A stretch of DNA of 64,000 bases from Doris montereyensis (lineage: Eukaryota; Mollusca; Gastropoda; Nudibranchia; Dorididae), in NCBI GenBank assembly GCA_037039925.1, contig JAXRKP010000418.1:67001-131000 (forward strand), read 5' to 3'. Both the position numbers and the translations under genes were made by a program. Positions 24,313 to 37,600 of the stretch are shown here, in pieces; position 1 is the stretch's first letter, and each line of letters starts with the position of its first letter. The notes under the pieces were generated by a model. The model was not told the DNA's origin and did no database searches. It worked only from the letters and a program-made list of their open reading frames with translations.

Positions 24313-25805
24313 ATCAGATACATAGATTCTATATCTGAAATGCTTGACAAATCATTCTGAATTATTTGTGAGTTTTACTGTAAACAACAAACTATTTGAA
24401 TTAAATGAAAATCTGAGGACAAAATCTATTTATAACTTTTAAATAAAGTTCATTCATATATAATGTTGTGCTATAGTGATAGTAGTCCAAATTTCGAAAA
24501 TGGTTTGTACTGTAAGCAGAAATGGATGAATGAGAAGTTGAACAGGACAGATCTAGGGCACCATTATTTGTATATTGGGCTGGGATCTATTGTTTTCTTT
24601 TGGTAAAGGGTTTTTTATGCTTAACCTGTAAAATTGTATGTTGCACTCAAGGAGTTACCTTTGCTTTAAAGATTCTGTCATTCATGATTTGGAACGGAGT
24701 ATAATTCCTCATAAATTTATTATTCATGATACGACTAAAATCTACATTCTTAAGAATTTTTGTCAATAAACTAGAGCAGCGACAATGAAATAAAGATGAG
24801 TTTTTGACAACAGATTGAAAAAGATTCTTGTCTAAAAAAAAATAGTACAATAGTGTCGGTCTAAGAACACACCGCCTAACAACACAGGCCGCCTGTCAGG
24901 ACATATTTTCAGGAAACCCTGAATATCACCCTGGATCTGTGAACATTGCAGGGATTTAAATCTTTCCTGTTTTTCAGGAATTCCTGTTTTTTAGTAGGTT
25001 TATCTACTTCCTAAGTGTCTTCTTCCTTCCTTTAATTTTATTGTAGCCTGTCTTTTTATATATTTATTACTTTGTTCTTCACTATAGTATTCACATTAGA
25101 TCTCTGTGAATATGAAGTCTATTGTATAGGCAGTATGCCATCAGATTTCCCCGATTTGCCAAACCCAATGTGCTACACACGTAGGACTTAGTTTACGCTG
25201 TCTTCGTGGCCACTATTCTAGACAAGCTAGGCAGCCCATGCATTATTGTATGGAACATAAACATAAGGACACTTACAAGCATCATTTACGTAACATTATA
25301 GAACACATACTTGCTAATAAACGGCACAATGGCATACACAGACTATAGACATTACAAAGGGACTTAACATAATAATAACATTGATATTACAGAAGGAAAA
25401 TAATAATGAGAATGTAATATTCATAACTAGTAAAAGGCAGAAAATTAAGTTGGGTTTTTCACTTCTCGGTTGTTTTTCTAAGATGCTCTGGATTTTAAAT
25501 TTCAGTTGATACTGTTTATGAGAAAAAATTATATGAATGAGATGTACCATTTTGATTTTGGGAAACCTACCTTTTGCTTTTCTTCTACAAGTTAATTAGT
25601 TATCATGAAAATGAAGGGCTATTGAATCTTTGTCTTCTTGAGTCAGGAATAATCTTTGTTCATTCTCAGTCATTTATCTCAAAACCAGAAGTCTTCCTTT
25701 GAATTTGCTTGTGCTTGTCCATTTGGGGTTTTAACCTTCATGTTATGTGTATGTTTCTTATTTTTGTCTTTATAGTTCTATAGAATGTTTTGATTTTCTT
25801 TTCAG
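24313..25805. other. No gene recognised
   Basis: AT-rich sequence with short random frames only. It may be the 5' non-coding intron or upstream region of NFRKB. Confidence 0.4.
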
Positions 25806-25886
25806 TAAATTTACACTTGCCGGAATACAAGACGTCAATTTGTGATTCTGACTCAGTGGGCATTCAAAACTCAAAATCATATATTG
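25806..25886 (+). other. Candidate 5' non-coding exon of NFRKB
   Basis: A good acceptor (TCTTTTCAG) precedes this stretch and a consensus donor (GTAAGTAT) follows it. It has no ATG in the NFRKB frame. The start-codon exon of NFRKB also has an acceptor (TTTTTCTCAG, ending at 26182) before its ATG, so at least one upstream non-coding exon is expected. Confidence 0.4.
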
Positions 25887-26219
25887 GTAAGTATATATCT
25901 AATGGATGTCATGTTTATTTACAGCTTTCTATTTCATGACCATGAATGATATGTCATCTGTTACATGTACCCTGTAGAAATAATTTAAGGTTCATCTTCC
26001 AGCAGCCAGTTTGGACATGAAAATGAATTTTTATTCACCTCAAATGTCATGCATGATTAAAAATGTAATTGTTTTATGTTTATTATATTAATTTTCGTGC
26101 AATCAGTTTGTAATTGCCTTGCAGTGTTCTGATAATGATATTATATCTATTGTTTCAGTTATGCTTTTTCTCTTTTTCTCAGTGGACTTATATACTTAAA
26201 AAAATATTTAAAATTGGAA

Positions 26220-27002
26220 ATGGAGGACACAGACCAAGACATTAGTGAAGAGGTAGACAGTGACAATGAGGCATGGGCAGGATTGGTACCTGGGCCAGAT
26301 GAACGGACAGAGCAGTGCAAACTTGGAAATAAAACATTACAGTTGCCTGAATTATTTTTGGAAAAGGTATTGTTTTTATTTTTTGTTTGCATTATCATTT
26401 ATGTAAAGACAGGTACTGCCTGTACATATGATATGATACAAACAGATAGTCAAGCAGTAAGCTCCTTGTTTTTAATGTATGTCATTATGAAGTTTCTTCT
26501 TATGATTGTATTTATATATTTATAAGTCATTTAAATAATAGATTTGCAACAACAAATAATATACATGTGTGAAAACTCCTGTCTGTCTTTTACTCTTTGT
26601 TTCTTAAGCATTTCATCGTTTAGTATATTGGATTTGTTTGTTTTATTAGATTAATTGGGTCTATAGGGTTGCCAAGTGGCGCACATTTTGCGGGACAGTC
26701 CCGTAGTACAGCCGTCCGCCCCGCATACACATCGCCTGCACCATAAATCTGACTTTCTCAACTGTTAAACTTTCAGCGAAAACCCACGCTGTACAACTAA
26801 GGCTACCATAATAATATTATTGTAACAATGCATCGTACAGATGTATACTGAGTATCTGCACAACACTAGACTCATTATGTACCTGCTGTAATGTTATTAC
26901 TAATTAGAACATAAACTTTATAATAAGAGTATTGCCTTCTTGTAAAAAAGACGGCACCACCCTTCACCTGTGTGTCTGTGCGTGAGAAAGAGAGAGGACT
27001 CT

Positions 27003-27066
<64 letters not shown>

Positions 27067-28589
27067 GATACAATAATTAATATTAAATACACAGCATCGC
27101 GATCAGTGCAGACGCATGTAGCATTGTGTTTGGGATATGTGGCCCTGAATAGTATTAATGATATTTTTTGAGACTAGTAGTATTTCATGTGGGACTTCTA
27201 CTACCACTACTACATGATTATTGATTTTTTCCCCGGGTCCTACGTGATAACCAGTATTACTAGACTTGAGCGCTATTCACAAAGTCTTGGTAAAAACTTT
27301 AGGGTTCGAGCCATGAATGAAAATGAAGTTTCTGTGATTTCAGTCAGTAAGGAAGTAAAGTTCATCCTAGGACATTGCGACCCATAACGCTGGGGCTTAA
27401 GCCACCTTACTTTATGGAGGCTCATCCCAACTTCTCCTGGACAGGCAGCTACAGCTAGTCTGACGCAGATCTTAACTCCTAAGCTAGTGATTGTACGTAT
27501 TTGCACCTGTGTCGAGTGGGAAAGTGCATGTTTTGTACCTTCCCAAGGAACTCAACAGTGGATTTAGCTTTGCTAGGATTCGAACCCCGGACGTCGTGAT
27601 CCTAAGTCTGACAGCCTAACCACTCGGCCACCGATCCTTCACTTCCCAGATCTGTGTTTATCTTATAATTGATATTGACTCCCTCAAACCAATCAGGACC
27701 ATAAGGGGAGATTACTCAATCAAAAGCACACATACGCTGATTTTTTTTATGCAAGTCGATCGTTTAGTCAAAATCCTTTGAACATTGACGTACCGGCATT
27801 CCGTGTATTGAAGCAAATTACTCCATATTGCTTTCGATGGAATCCATCACCAGCCCTTCTGAAGGCTTACAAACCAGCTACAACTGTCCAACTCTGCCAA
27901 GCACAGATTGTAGACCAAAAGTGTTTATTTTATTTTATTTAAAAGCTGTGAGAGGATACTTCAGTAAAGACTGTGATAGAATTATAGTGAAGACTCCTGC
28001 TGCTAGTCATATAACTTTCGCCTTCAGTTTATACTGTAATTAATCTTTGGACATTGGAGGTGTGGCTGAATCAAGAATCATGGCTTATAGAAGTATATGT
28101 TTTATTACATATTGGTGCTTTGAGTCTAATCTAAATTAGACTCTAGATCGTTTTGTTATTCATATTGATTTTTTGTCCTTGGTATGTCCTAGCTACTTCT
28201 AAAACTGAAATCCAGAGACAAATCTAGAAATTTAAATCTATACAAAGGTTAGTAATAGCTAGGTATGGGAATGAGAGAATAACCTATTTTTCAAATGTTT
28301 TATCAAATACATCGGTCAGTCTCACTGTCCCTCATTTCACCTCCCAGTGTCCCTCATTTTGACTTTTCAAACTTGGCAACCCTGGGTATAGTATTACATT
28401 TGAAGCAAAGTCAAACATTTGTCTCTCATTTCTAGAATTATTTTGGTTTTCATTCTGCTATTATATTTATTTTAAATCATTTAATTCATTAGTTGAATAT
28501 TTGTCTGGAAGTGTGTTTTCTCTCTCTCTCTTCCCTCTTCTTTCTCTTTGTGTGTCTTTTTCTCTCCGCCCCCCCTTTCCTCTTGTATC

Positions 28590-28661
<72 letters not shown>

Positions 28662-31600
28662 CTTTTGTTGACTTTCCTTTCTTTAGATTCCGGTCGAATT
28701 GATATTTCATCCTGAACTCACCATAATCTTTTCAGAATCACATTTTTAGATCAGTATTGTCTATGGACACCTGGGACAATGTTCTATCTGAAGAGAATCG
28801 AAAACATCTTGAGGTGAGTGTACCAGCAAATCTCAGTGTCACAATTAGCCCTTGTGAACCATTTTCACTGTTTGTTTTTGTTTTTGTTTTTTTAAATTTA
28901 TGGAAAGAATTTAGTTTTGTATAATAATAAAAATTCCCTTTTTTTAAAACCAACTAGCTTTCATCTTTGTACACCTTTGCAAAACATTATATTGTCTCTT
29001 TAATAATAATTTGTGCATTTTCTAAAAATTTGCTCAACTGCTTTCTCAAGAAATAATTTGTAATTTCTTTTATCATACAGAAATTTCTTCCAACATTTCC
29101 TGACAAAGATAAAGAAAGAAAACATGAAACAGTCAAGTGAGTGAATTGCCATTGGCTGTCAGTAGCTTGTTTGTTTTCTTCAGTTTTTTTCACATATGGT
29201 GAACAGGGTGAATTTGAATCAATCAATCTTTTACAGTCATATGTTAGTATTATTAAACAAATGTTGATGATGAAGTTCTTAAAAGATATTTTGTAAAGTT
29301 ATGACATTGTCCGTTAATCTAACATAATATTCTCACACACACTCAAAAGAATTCATGGCAATTGGGAACTTTCACAAAGAGCAATGGCATGTTCAATGAT
29401 TAATCCAAGTGTACAACCATTGTACACCACATGGCAGCGGATGTCAAATTTATGTGTTGAACTGAACCATGTACCATGCAAGACGGTCAGTGATAAACTC
29501 AACATCAATGGTATGAACTCAGCTCATTTGTGATGTGTTTTCACACCTTTGTTTCTGGAGATCAGCCAAGACAGCCAGACTGTTGGCCTATTCGCAGGTA
29601 TCAGTGTGTACCTGTAAATTTGACTTTACGCACTCATTACGTTTTACCATTTTGACAAAGTATATTTTACCTGAAGTTTACTTTATATTATTAATCTGTA
29701 TGCGTTGTAGTCTGTGCTTTGAGCTTTCATTTGATGCAAGGTTGTCAATTTTGATTGATTATGTCATGATTTAGATTTATTGCATGTCATAAAGTGATAA
29801 TTTTAGTGCCCAGTATAGCATAGGCCGTTATCAGTGAATCTTACTCTACCTGACAGACAGCGCAGCATCACGATGCTTTTTGTAGGCAAAACAAACAATG
29901 GTCTAAATTCATCATTGCTCAACATACATTATGAAAACTATTGAGGTTGATCCTTTTCAATCAAATCAAAGATGTATGTCTAACCAATGTGGTGTTGGTG
30001 AGTGAGGAAACTGTCATTGATTTGTTGTGTGCTTGTCAGGTAGAAATAGATAACCATTGGCTAAATAAAGCTCAGCCCACTGCAAGGCTGACCTGTCCCT
30101 CTTTAATGTATTCTTTAACTCGTTACAGACAGCTTCTTTTCTGGTGAAAACTTCAAATTTGGAAATCCGATGGCTGATTTACAGAAAAAGTTAAAAGGTA
30201 TTGTCACCTCTTTTAACACGATCTTCTGTTGAGTTTGATTATTGATAAGCATTAAAGTCTTGAGTTACTTCTATTTTTAAGTCATGTTTCAAGGAAATAG
30301 TTTCACAATATCTTTAATAAGAGTCAAATCAGCACGGATATATACATATTCAACAATAAATGTATGTGTCATTTTATTTTGTCATGGTTTTGTGCTCTTT
30401 GTACATGATATAATGTCTTGATATTTTTTTTGCAGAGGGCTATCTTCATCCTGAAATAGCCAAGTACAGGAACCAAACACGCCGCTTTCGGCATAAGGAC
30501 TATAAAATGAGCCAGCAGACACCTTTCTGACTTGCTGAAGGAGCTTATCCTCTCAAGACAGGTATTTGAAGCAGTTACCATTATCAGAGAAGAGAATATA
30601 AATTTTAACTCACCCTTTCAAAGGAACTGCATTTTTGCTTGTCAAAAGATAGGGAAAAAAATAATCAAAAGGATTTTACAACAAGAGTAAATAAAATTGT
30701 TTTATTTTATAGCTTTGAATTATTCATTTAGAATTAATTATTCATTTTTCTTTGTTACTCAATGCAACACTATAAACTTTTGTTGACTTGAACAGAATTG
30801 TTGGAACAAGCAGCAACTCTGGCTCCAGGGGAACCATTGAAGTTTCAGTATAGGCCACCGGAGAAAAGAAAAAACAACTGTGATTGAAGAATTAGTGAAG
30901 AAAAAAAACCATCAGGTAACTCCATATTTTGTATAGTGTATTTGTAGAGGTTCCAGATTCATAACTCACATCATTTGTGTCAAATTTAATTGTCTAGTCC
31001 AGGGGTAACCAAACCATATCCTGTAGGTCAGATCAAGCCTATGAAGTTAGTTCGTCCGGGGAAATGACATTAATTTTTAATTAATTTTTTTTGCTGCTGG
31101 TTTGTGAAATTCAGAAATATGCACACTTGGTCTGATATGTAATTATCTTATTACAATATCACTAAATTTGATGACTTTTTGATGAATGTAAATGTTTGTT
31201 GTCTTTGTTTTTGTGTATTGATAACTCAATAGGGCTTGTTGTCTTCATTTTGTAATGTATTCAGTTTATTGAATTGAAACAAAATAATTATCTGGCCAGC
31301 GGTTGGCATTCTATCAGTTATCCGTCACTTTGCAAAAAAGGTTTGGTGACCCATAATCTTGTCAAATTTATTTAATAGAAAATATGATATTACGGATATG
31401 CTCCAAAGAAAACTGACAGTGTCTTTGTTTCTTGAAGATTTGCAGCATGAATATTATATGTAAGCTTTCCTTTTTGACCTGCTTCTATTTTTTGTGACAT
31501 CAAATTTCCTGTTGGAATATGAATTTGGTATTACCTTTAATAAGACCATTTCCTAAATCCAACTACCTTTAATTCAAACAGTTGATTTTTCTTGAACGAT

Positions 31601-34600
31601 GTAGATGTGGGGGTACATACACACCAGGCACATATTTGTGTACCTGACCAGAATGGTTAAACTTCATACCTCTAGCATATGATGCAAGCAAAGAATTTGA
31701 AGATTACTGCATTGCTGCCAAAATAAATATGTTTACTTGTCATATATTTATCTTCCTTAAGACTAAACGTTTCTTTGTCACCATCGAGTTGAGTGACACA
31801 GTGCCATGGTGGGCTGTGCATTTACATGAGTCATGGGTTGTTTTTTTATGTGCTATCCACACCCACAACACACACACATTCTTGCAGCCATGTATTGTCA
31901 ACCTTAGCACACAGCGTGAGTGATGTCAACTGATAACCTTAGCCTAGATCATGTAGATTCAACTAGATTTGGATGTACTTTCGTTGTCATTGCTGTATTC
32001 CTTGTAATGTATTATTTATAGATTGGTTATCATGTGAATTTGTATATTTTATTATTTCCTCTTTGTTCTTCATCTGCTATACACTTTTCTCCTAATGGGC
32101 TGGCAACACTTTTTTATGACTCTCTTTTGGCAATGAATGTTAATTGAGACAGTCTAGATTTGAACGTTTAAAGAATTCATAGAAATACATGGGATGTTTT
32201 GTGTACAAATTATCACCCTGAATTCTAGTTAACAGACATTTAATTCTTTATGATTGAATGCTATTGTAGCTTATGTTATTCACAAGATGAGGATAATAGA
32301 ATATTTTATGTCTTGCTTTGATTGATTCTCATACCATTAAAAAGGTAGTTTCATCAGAGACGCTACTTGCATTAAGACAATCTAAAGGAAAAAAACCTGT
32401 TGCTGTATTTCTTTCAAATTCAGGATTCTGAAAGAAGTACGGGAAGAATGTGGCGTTCCAGATACGTCATCTGATGAAGATGAAGAAAGTTCTAGTAAGT
32501 ATTATTTGGCTCATGTACTCCTCCTACAGGCTTTTTTCAATTTTCCTCTTTTTTCATGGAAAATATGAAAATGAAAAGATTCAGTTTTGATAATTGGCAT
32601 ATTTTATTGCATTGTGTAATTATGAGGTGTTACGGCATGTATTTCACAAAACCTTTCATAAGAGATATCTGTTTCTCTCTCCTCTGTTTCTCTTTTATGT
32701 GCAAGTATTATATCATTTCCTTTTTGTCAAGTTTTTTTAAAAAAGAAATTTTTTCATAATATTGTATTGAACCCCGGGCAGTGGACAGGTAAGCACCTGT
32801 ATGGGGAGTAGATGATCCCGCCCTCCACGAGTCTCCTGCTGCCTTGCAGGTGACTCTTGGCCGACCAAAGGCTAAGGAAGTTAACCCTGACATAAAACAA
32901 CCTGCTGCCTTGCAGGCTGGTCTTGGTTGACTAAAGGCTAAGGTAGCTAACCCTGATAAAAAATAATAAGGCCTGGTAGGAGCCTCAAGGTGGCAGCCCC
33001 ACCATCTACCTATGGTAGTGTGGGCTAATCCCTGCTTATCCAAAACCAAACAGATTCAGAGAACTAAATATAATATAACCGGCTTGATCTTTGAAGACGA
33101 ACTTGGAAACGAATACGGACTATGATTTTTGGAACATGAAAAGTTAGGGCAATAAATGAGGATAGGATAGATTACCTGAATAAAAAAAATTATCGCCAAA
33201 TAGGGAGTTAAGAAAGCAAAACAGGAACAATGGGAAGAGTTTGGACAAAGACTTCAAGAAAGCTATCAAGGAAATCAAAAAAGCTGTTCTGGGGGCAATG
33301 AAGAGCATGAGAAAGACCAAGGAATGTCCAATATGACAAATTAAGAATGCCAAAGGAGAGATAATGAAATATGACAATGAAATCATGGAAACATGGAGAA
33401 AGCATTTTCACCAATTACGTAATCCCCAGAACATATGAAACAAGGAGTAAAGATCAATTAGTAAGAGTAACAAGTAATCAAGAGGAGACAGCTGAAAATG
33501 TAGATATATCAATGGAAGAAATCCAAACAGCTGTAAGAAAAGTGAAATTAGGAAAAGCCCCAGGAGCAGATCAAGTTTATCCAGAAATGATTAAAACCAA
33601 ATGAGAAAGGCAGACAAACTACAACACGCAATACGCCAACAAGCATGTTAGTCTAAACATGTGCCAGACGACTGGAAAAAGGGAACGTAGTACAGTAGTG
33701 ACGCCTAAATGTCCGTTTTCGTCTAAATGCCCGCAATCTCAATGAAATCAATTTTGTTCTATATAAATTGCCCCCTAACTGTCCGTTTCAAAACCAAGAT
33801 TTTCGCCTAAGTGCCTGGTCTCAACGGCAACTGCAGGTATCTTTTTCTCCAAAGTATCATAAAATACGCGCGTAATTGATTAAATATTCTGTTTTTCTCT
33901 ATCATACATGTAATATGATCGCTAATATAAGAGGGCTTGTGCCCCTTAACAATGTGCCATGCATTGCAACTACCCTTCATTACCTATCCATTGTAGACCC
34001 TAATGTAATAACGTTGACCAATCCTCTCTTTATAATTCCACCCACTGTACAACACATCCCTTTGTCCCATTAGATCACTGGTTCGTCATCGGGCAATTAG
34101 AATTGAAGTCTTCCGGACTCCGCTCACATCTCTTTCTTGATGTCGTAAATGGCATGCAATCACCTGGCGTCTTTAGACCAGCATTCATCGTATAGAGAAG
34201 GTCAGCCCATCCGCACCTTCACCATCTCGGCGTGTCAGATGTCCCTGTTTCTCGCAATAAATTTTTCGTACAGCTTATGACTTATCCAAAACAAACGATC
34301 TGGTTATGAATCTTTATCCTTGTCTGTCTGTTGTCTTAATTTTAACATGAGGATCATGAATCGAAGGAGTTGAATGATTCGTGTTAATTTATTCACACAT
34401 TGATCCCGTTGGATGATGCTTTTCTTTATCCAGTTTTTGTAATCCAAATTTGCATAATTACACACATAAGCTATAGGTCTCATGATTAAATAAGTCATGT
34501 GATTTTAGTGTAGGTTATGCCAGTTAATAAAGAAACATTGGATCATGTCCTTTTTCTCTTAGCCTCTATAGCAGTAACTTGAATTCTACACAGCTAACAT

Positions 34601-37600
34601 AGATCTACATCTTGAAAATAAAAAAGAATAAACCAGGAAATGATTTACAAAGAAGCTTTGAATCCTGGACGAAATTTGACAAGTCACTAGGGAAAGCCAA
34701 CTTCACAGAAATAGGCCTACCCCCAAATTATTGCCCCCTGACCTACTTTCGCCTAAATGCCCGTTATGTCTACTTCCCAAGCACCGAGCATTTAGGCGGT
34801 CACTACTGTACCAATACATAAGAAAGGATCAACTATGGAATGCTCAAACTATAGAGGGATATCTACTTAGCATTCCAGGAAAAGTATATGCCAGGATACT
34901 GGAAATGAGACTAAGGACCAGATTGAAGAGCATCAGAGTGGATGTTCTTCTTGGAAGAAGTATACAAGACCACATATTTACAATTAGACATAATAGAAAA
35001 ATTCCTTGAGAGAAGCATTGACTTGCACCTGTGTTTTATTGACTTAGAAAAGGCATTTGACACTGTGAGGAGGGACGAACTATGGCATTCCTTAAAAAAG
35101 AACACAATGTAGAGTAAAATTTTAATAGAAGCCATTTAAAGTTTTTACAATAAACTAACATGTGCAGTGAGAGGAGCTGGAAACATATCTGCAGGATTTG
35201 ATGTAGATATAGGAGTACGCCAGGATTGTATCCTACGTCCTCTTTTGTTTATCACATTTATGGATTCAGTCACAAAGGTATCTTCAAAAATGAAGAAAAT
35301 GAATCTAGGTATGTGGAAGTTCAAACCAGTTAGATGTATCAATGCTTTCATTTGCCGATGATTTAGTTCTGCTTGGAAAATCAGAAAGTGACCTTCAGTC
35401 GAATATCAACATTATGAACAATGAATTAAATAAAAGAGGAATGAGAGTAAATGCAAAGAAAACCAAAACAATGCTAGTAACTAGGAAGCTAAACTCAAAA
35501 TCTTAAATTGAGCAGGGAGAATTTAGAACAAGTTCAAAGCTACAATTACCTAAGAGTAATGATTAACTCAGAGGGAAAACTAAGAGAAGAAATCAGCCAG
35601 AGAATCAAAAGGCAAGTGCAATATATAACCATCTAGGAAAGGCATTTGTAGGTAAACAAGAATTGTCAACAAAAACCAAAATGGCAGTATACAATACAGT
35701 TTATTGTCCTACTCTCCTCTATGGCAGCGAAACCTGGACCTTAGACAGTAGAGAATACAGTAGAGTACAGGCAGCTGAAATGAAATATCTAAGAAGAGTA
35801 GTAGGGAAAACTAAAAGAGACAAAATCAGAAACACAACAATAAGAGATCAAACTAAAGCAGATGGCATAAAAACTAAGATAGAAACAAATCAATTAAGAT
35901 GGTTTGGGCATGTAAACAGAAAGAATGACAATATAAATAGCTAAATCAGTGTACAGTGCTAAAGCCCAAGGTAAAAGACCAAAAGGCAGACATCGGAGAA
36001 AGTGGGAAGAAAATATGAAAGAGGCATTGAAGTATAGAAATTTAACTTTTTTGGAAGGAAACAGAAAATGTCAGGACAGGGCATCCTGGAGAAAGATCAT
36101 CTGGGCATCTGAACCCATACACCGAAGGGTAGAATGTAAACTGATAAAGAAAAAAAGAACTATATTGAACCACACTGGCAACAACACCGAACATCGTCTA
36201 TAAGAATGCTAAACGGCGACCTTATGCTGACATGTTACAGGGACCTACTGAGCATCAAAGACAAATCGATGTGAAGGGAAAATCTTCTGCACAGAAATCA
36301 GGAAGGCTGCCACGGCTGCTAAGTCGATGACTAAACGAGCAGATGGCCTTAAACTTTAAAAAAATTATATTGAAGAAAAAGTTAGGAACGAAACTGAAGA
36401 ACAAGCACTGTTGATGCAGTTTGAAAAGTATAAAATGAAACGCTTTTATCAAATTTAATTTATCAATATAATTAGCAATTTAGGAGTAAAGACCAATGTG
36501 CCAATTCATTCCCGTCACTCGTTTTTTCTTCTCCTTTTGTTGTTTTGTTTTTTGTGAAAGATAAAATTCTTTTAAAATTTTTTTATCATGATAGTGTTTG
36601 AGTCTTTTCGTGTTTAAATGTGTAAATAAATTGTCTCCTCCACAGGTCCTGTCCAAAGGAGCAGGAAGCAATTGTTCAAATCCCTTGGTCCTATTCCTTC
36701 ACCAGAACCAACGCTCCCAAGCGTCATGGCCACTTTTGCGAGTAAGCCACATTTATCAAACGGAGACGTTGTGGCTGACACCATTGCACCTAATCCAAAT
36801 TCTACATGTGAGCCACAGAAGCCCTTGCAGAGTAATTCTGTCCATTTGAAACGGCCAAGACCAATCAGTCCGTGGAAGTCACAGAGGAGAGCTATAAATT
36901 TATGCTTAGAGCGCACAAAAAGAAAAGGTTTTTTAGAATCTGTAAGTATTTTGTTGGGTTTTTTTTTTTTTTACATGAAGTTGGTTTCTGTAAGACAGTT
37001 ATGAATGTTATTAATTCAGTATGAAAGCCTCCTTCTCTTCATCATGTGAATAATGATCTTATTGCAAAACAAATGCTGTTAATTAAGATCTGTAACTGTT
37101 TGAAAGGAAAAATCAAATGAAGTTAATATTTTTTAATAATCTTTAAAAGCTTTGGAAATAATTGTATAAATTTATGTTGTGTGTACCCAGTATATATTTA
37201 ATCTGATGCTCCTTACAGGATCTTCCAGAGTTTGATACAAGTAGCATCACCTTACAAGATATTCTGGCACGTTGTCAGGCAAAAAAAGAAATTCCAAGAA
37301 TAATGCCAGTATGTCATTTTTCCCTTCTTCTCTTATGCTTTTGATCACCATTATAAGAACATATTTAGTGTATAACTGTTATGTTATTACTTTTATTTTT
37401 TATGTGAAAAGTTTTTAGAATAGAAGATTTATGCTTTGCATCATACCTATTGATGTCACAATGGTGTTTTGCATTGATAGAACTTGACTTATATTTCCAA
37501 CATATAGAAGAATAAAATCTTATCTTTAGAGGTGATATGTATGGTACTTCTTAGATTGTGAAAAGGGACTATTGTAATGAAATATTTGGTTATCCTAATC

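Larger units (their letters stand above)
26220..30915 (+). other. NFRKB: NFRKB exons 1-6: acidic N-terminus and DEUBAD block
   Basis: Exon 1 encodes an acidic start (EDTDQDISEEVDSDNEAW), then LPELFLEK. Exons 2-5 give SMDTWDNVLSEENRKHLEKF, LPTFPDKD, NFFSGENFKFGNP and YLHPEIAKYR, collinear with the vertebrate DEUBAD. Exon 5 shifts frame near 30517-30522, after KMSQQ; the expected LSDLLKELILSRQ is in the next frame. Exon 6 shifts at the A-run 30869-30874 and again at 30901-30908, and the phase of the exon 5/6 junction is off by one base. Confidence 0.8.

Noticed and set aside
27540..27640. Functional tRNA gene
   Set aside because: Boxes A and B are good, but the acceptor stem does not pair and the same sequence continues into a repeated body. 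It is a SINE head.
32708..33049. Minus-strand 113-residue frame at the LINE start
   Set aside because: It lies over the duplicated 5' region of the LINE and is read antisense to it; a repeat shadow.
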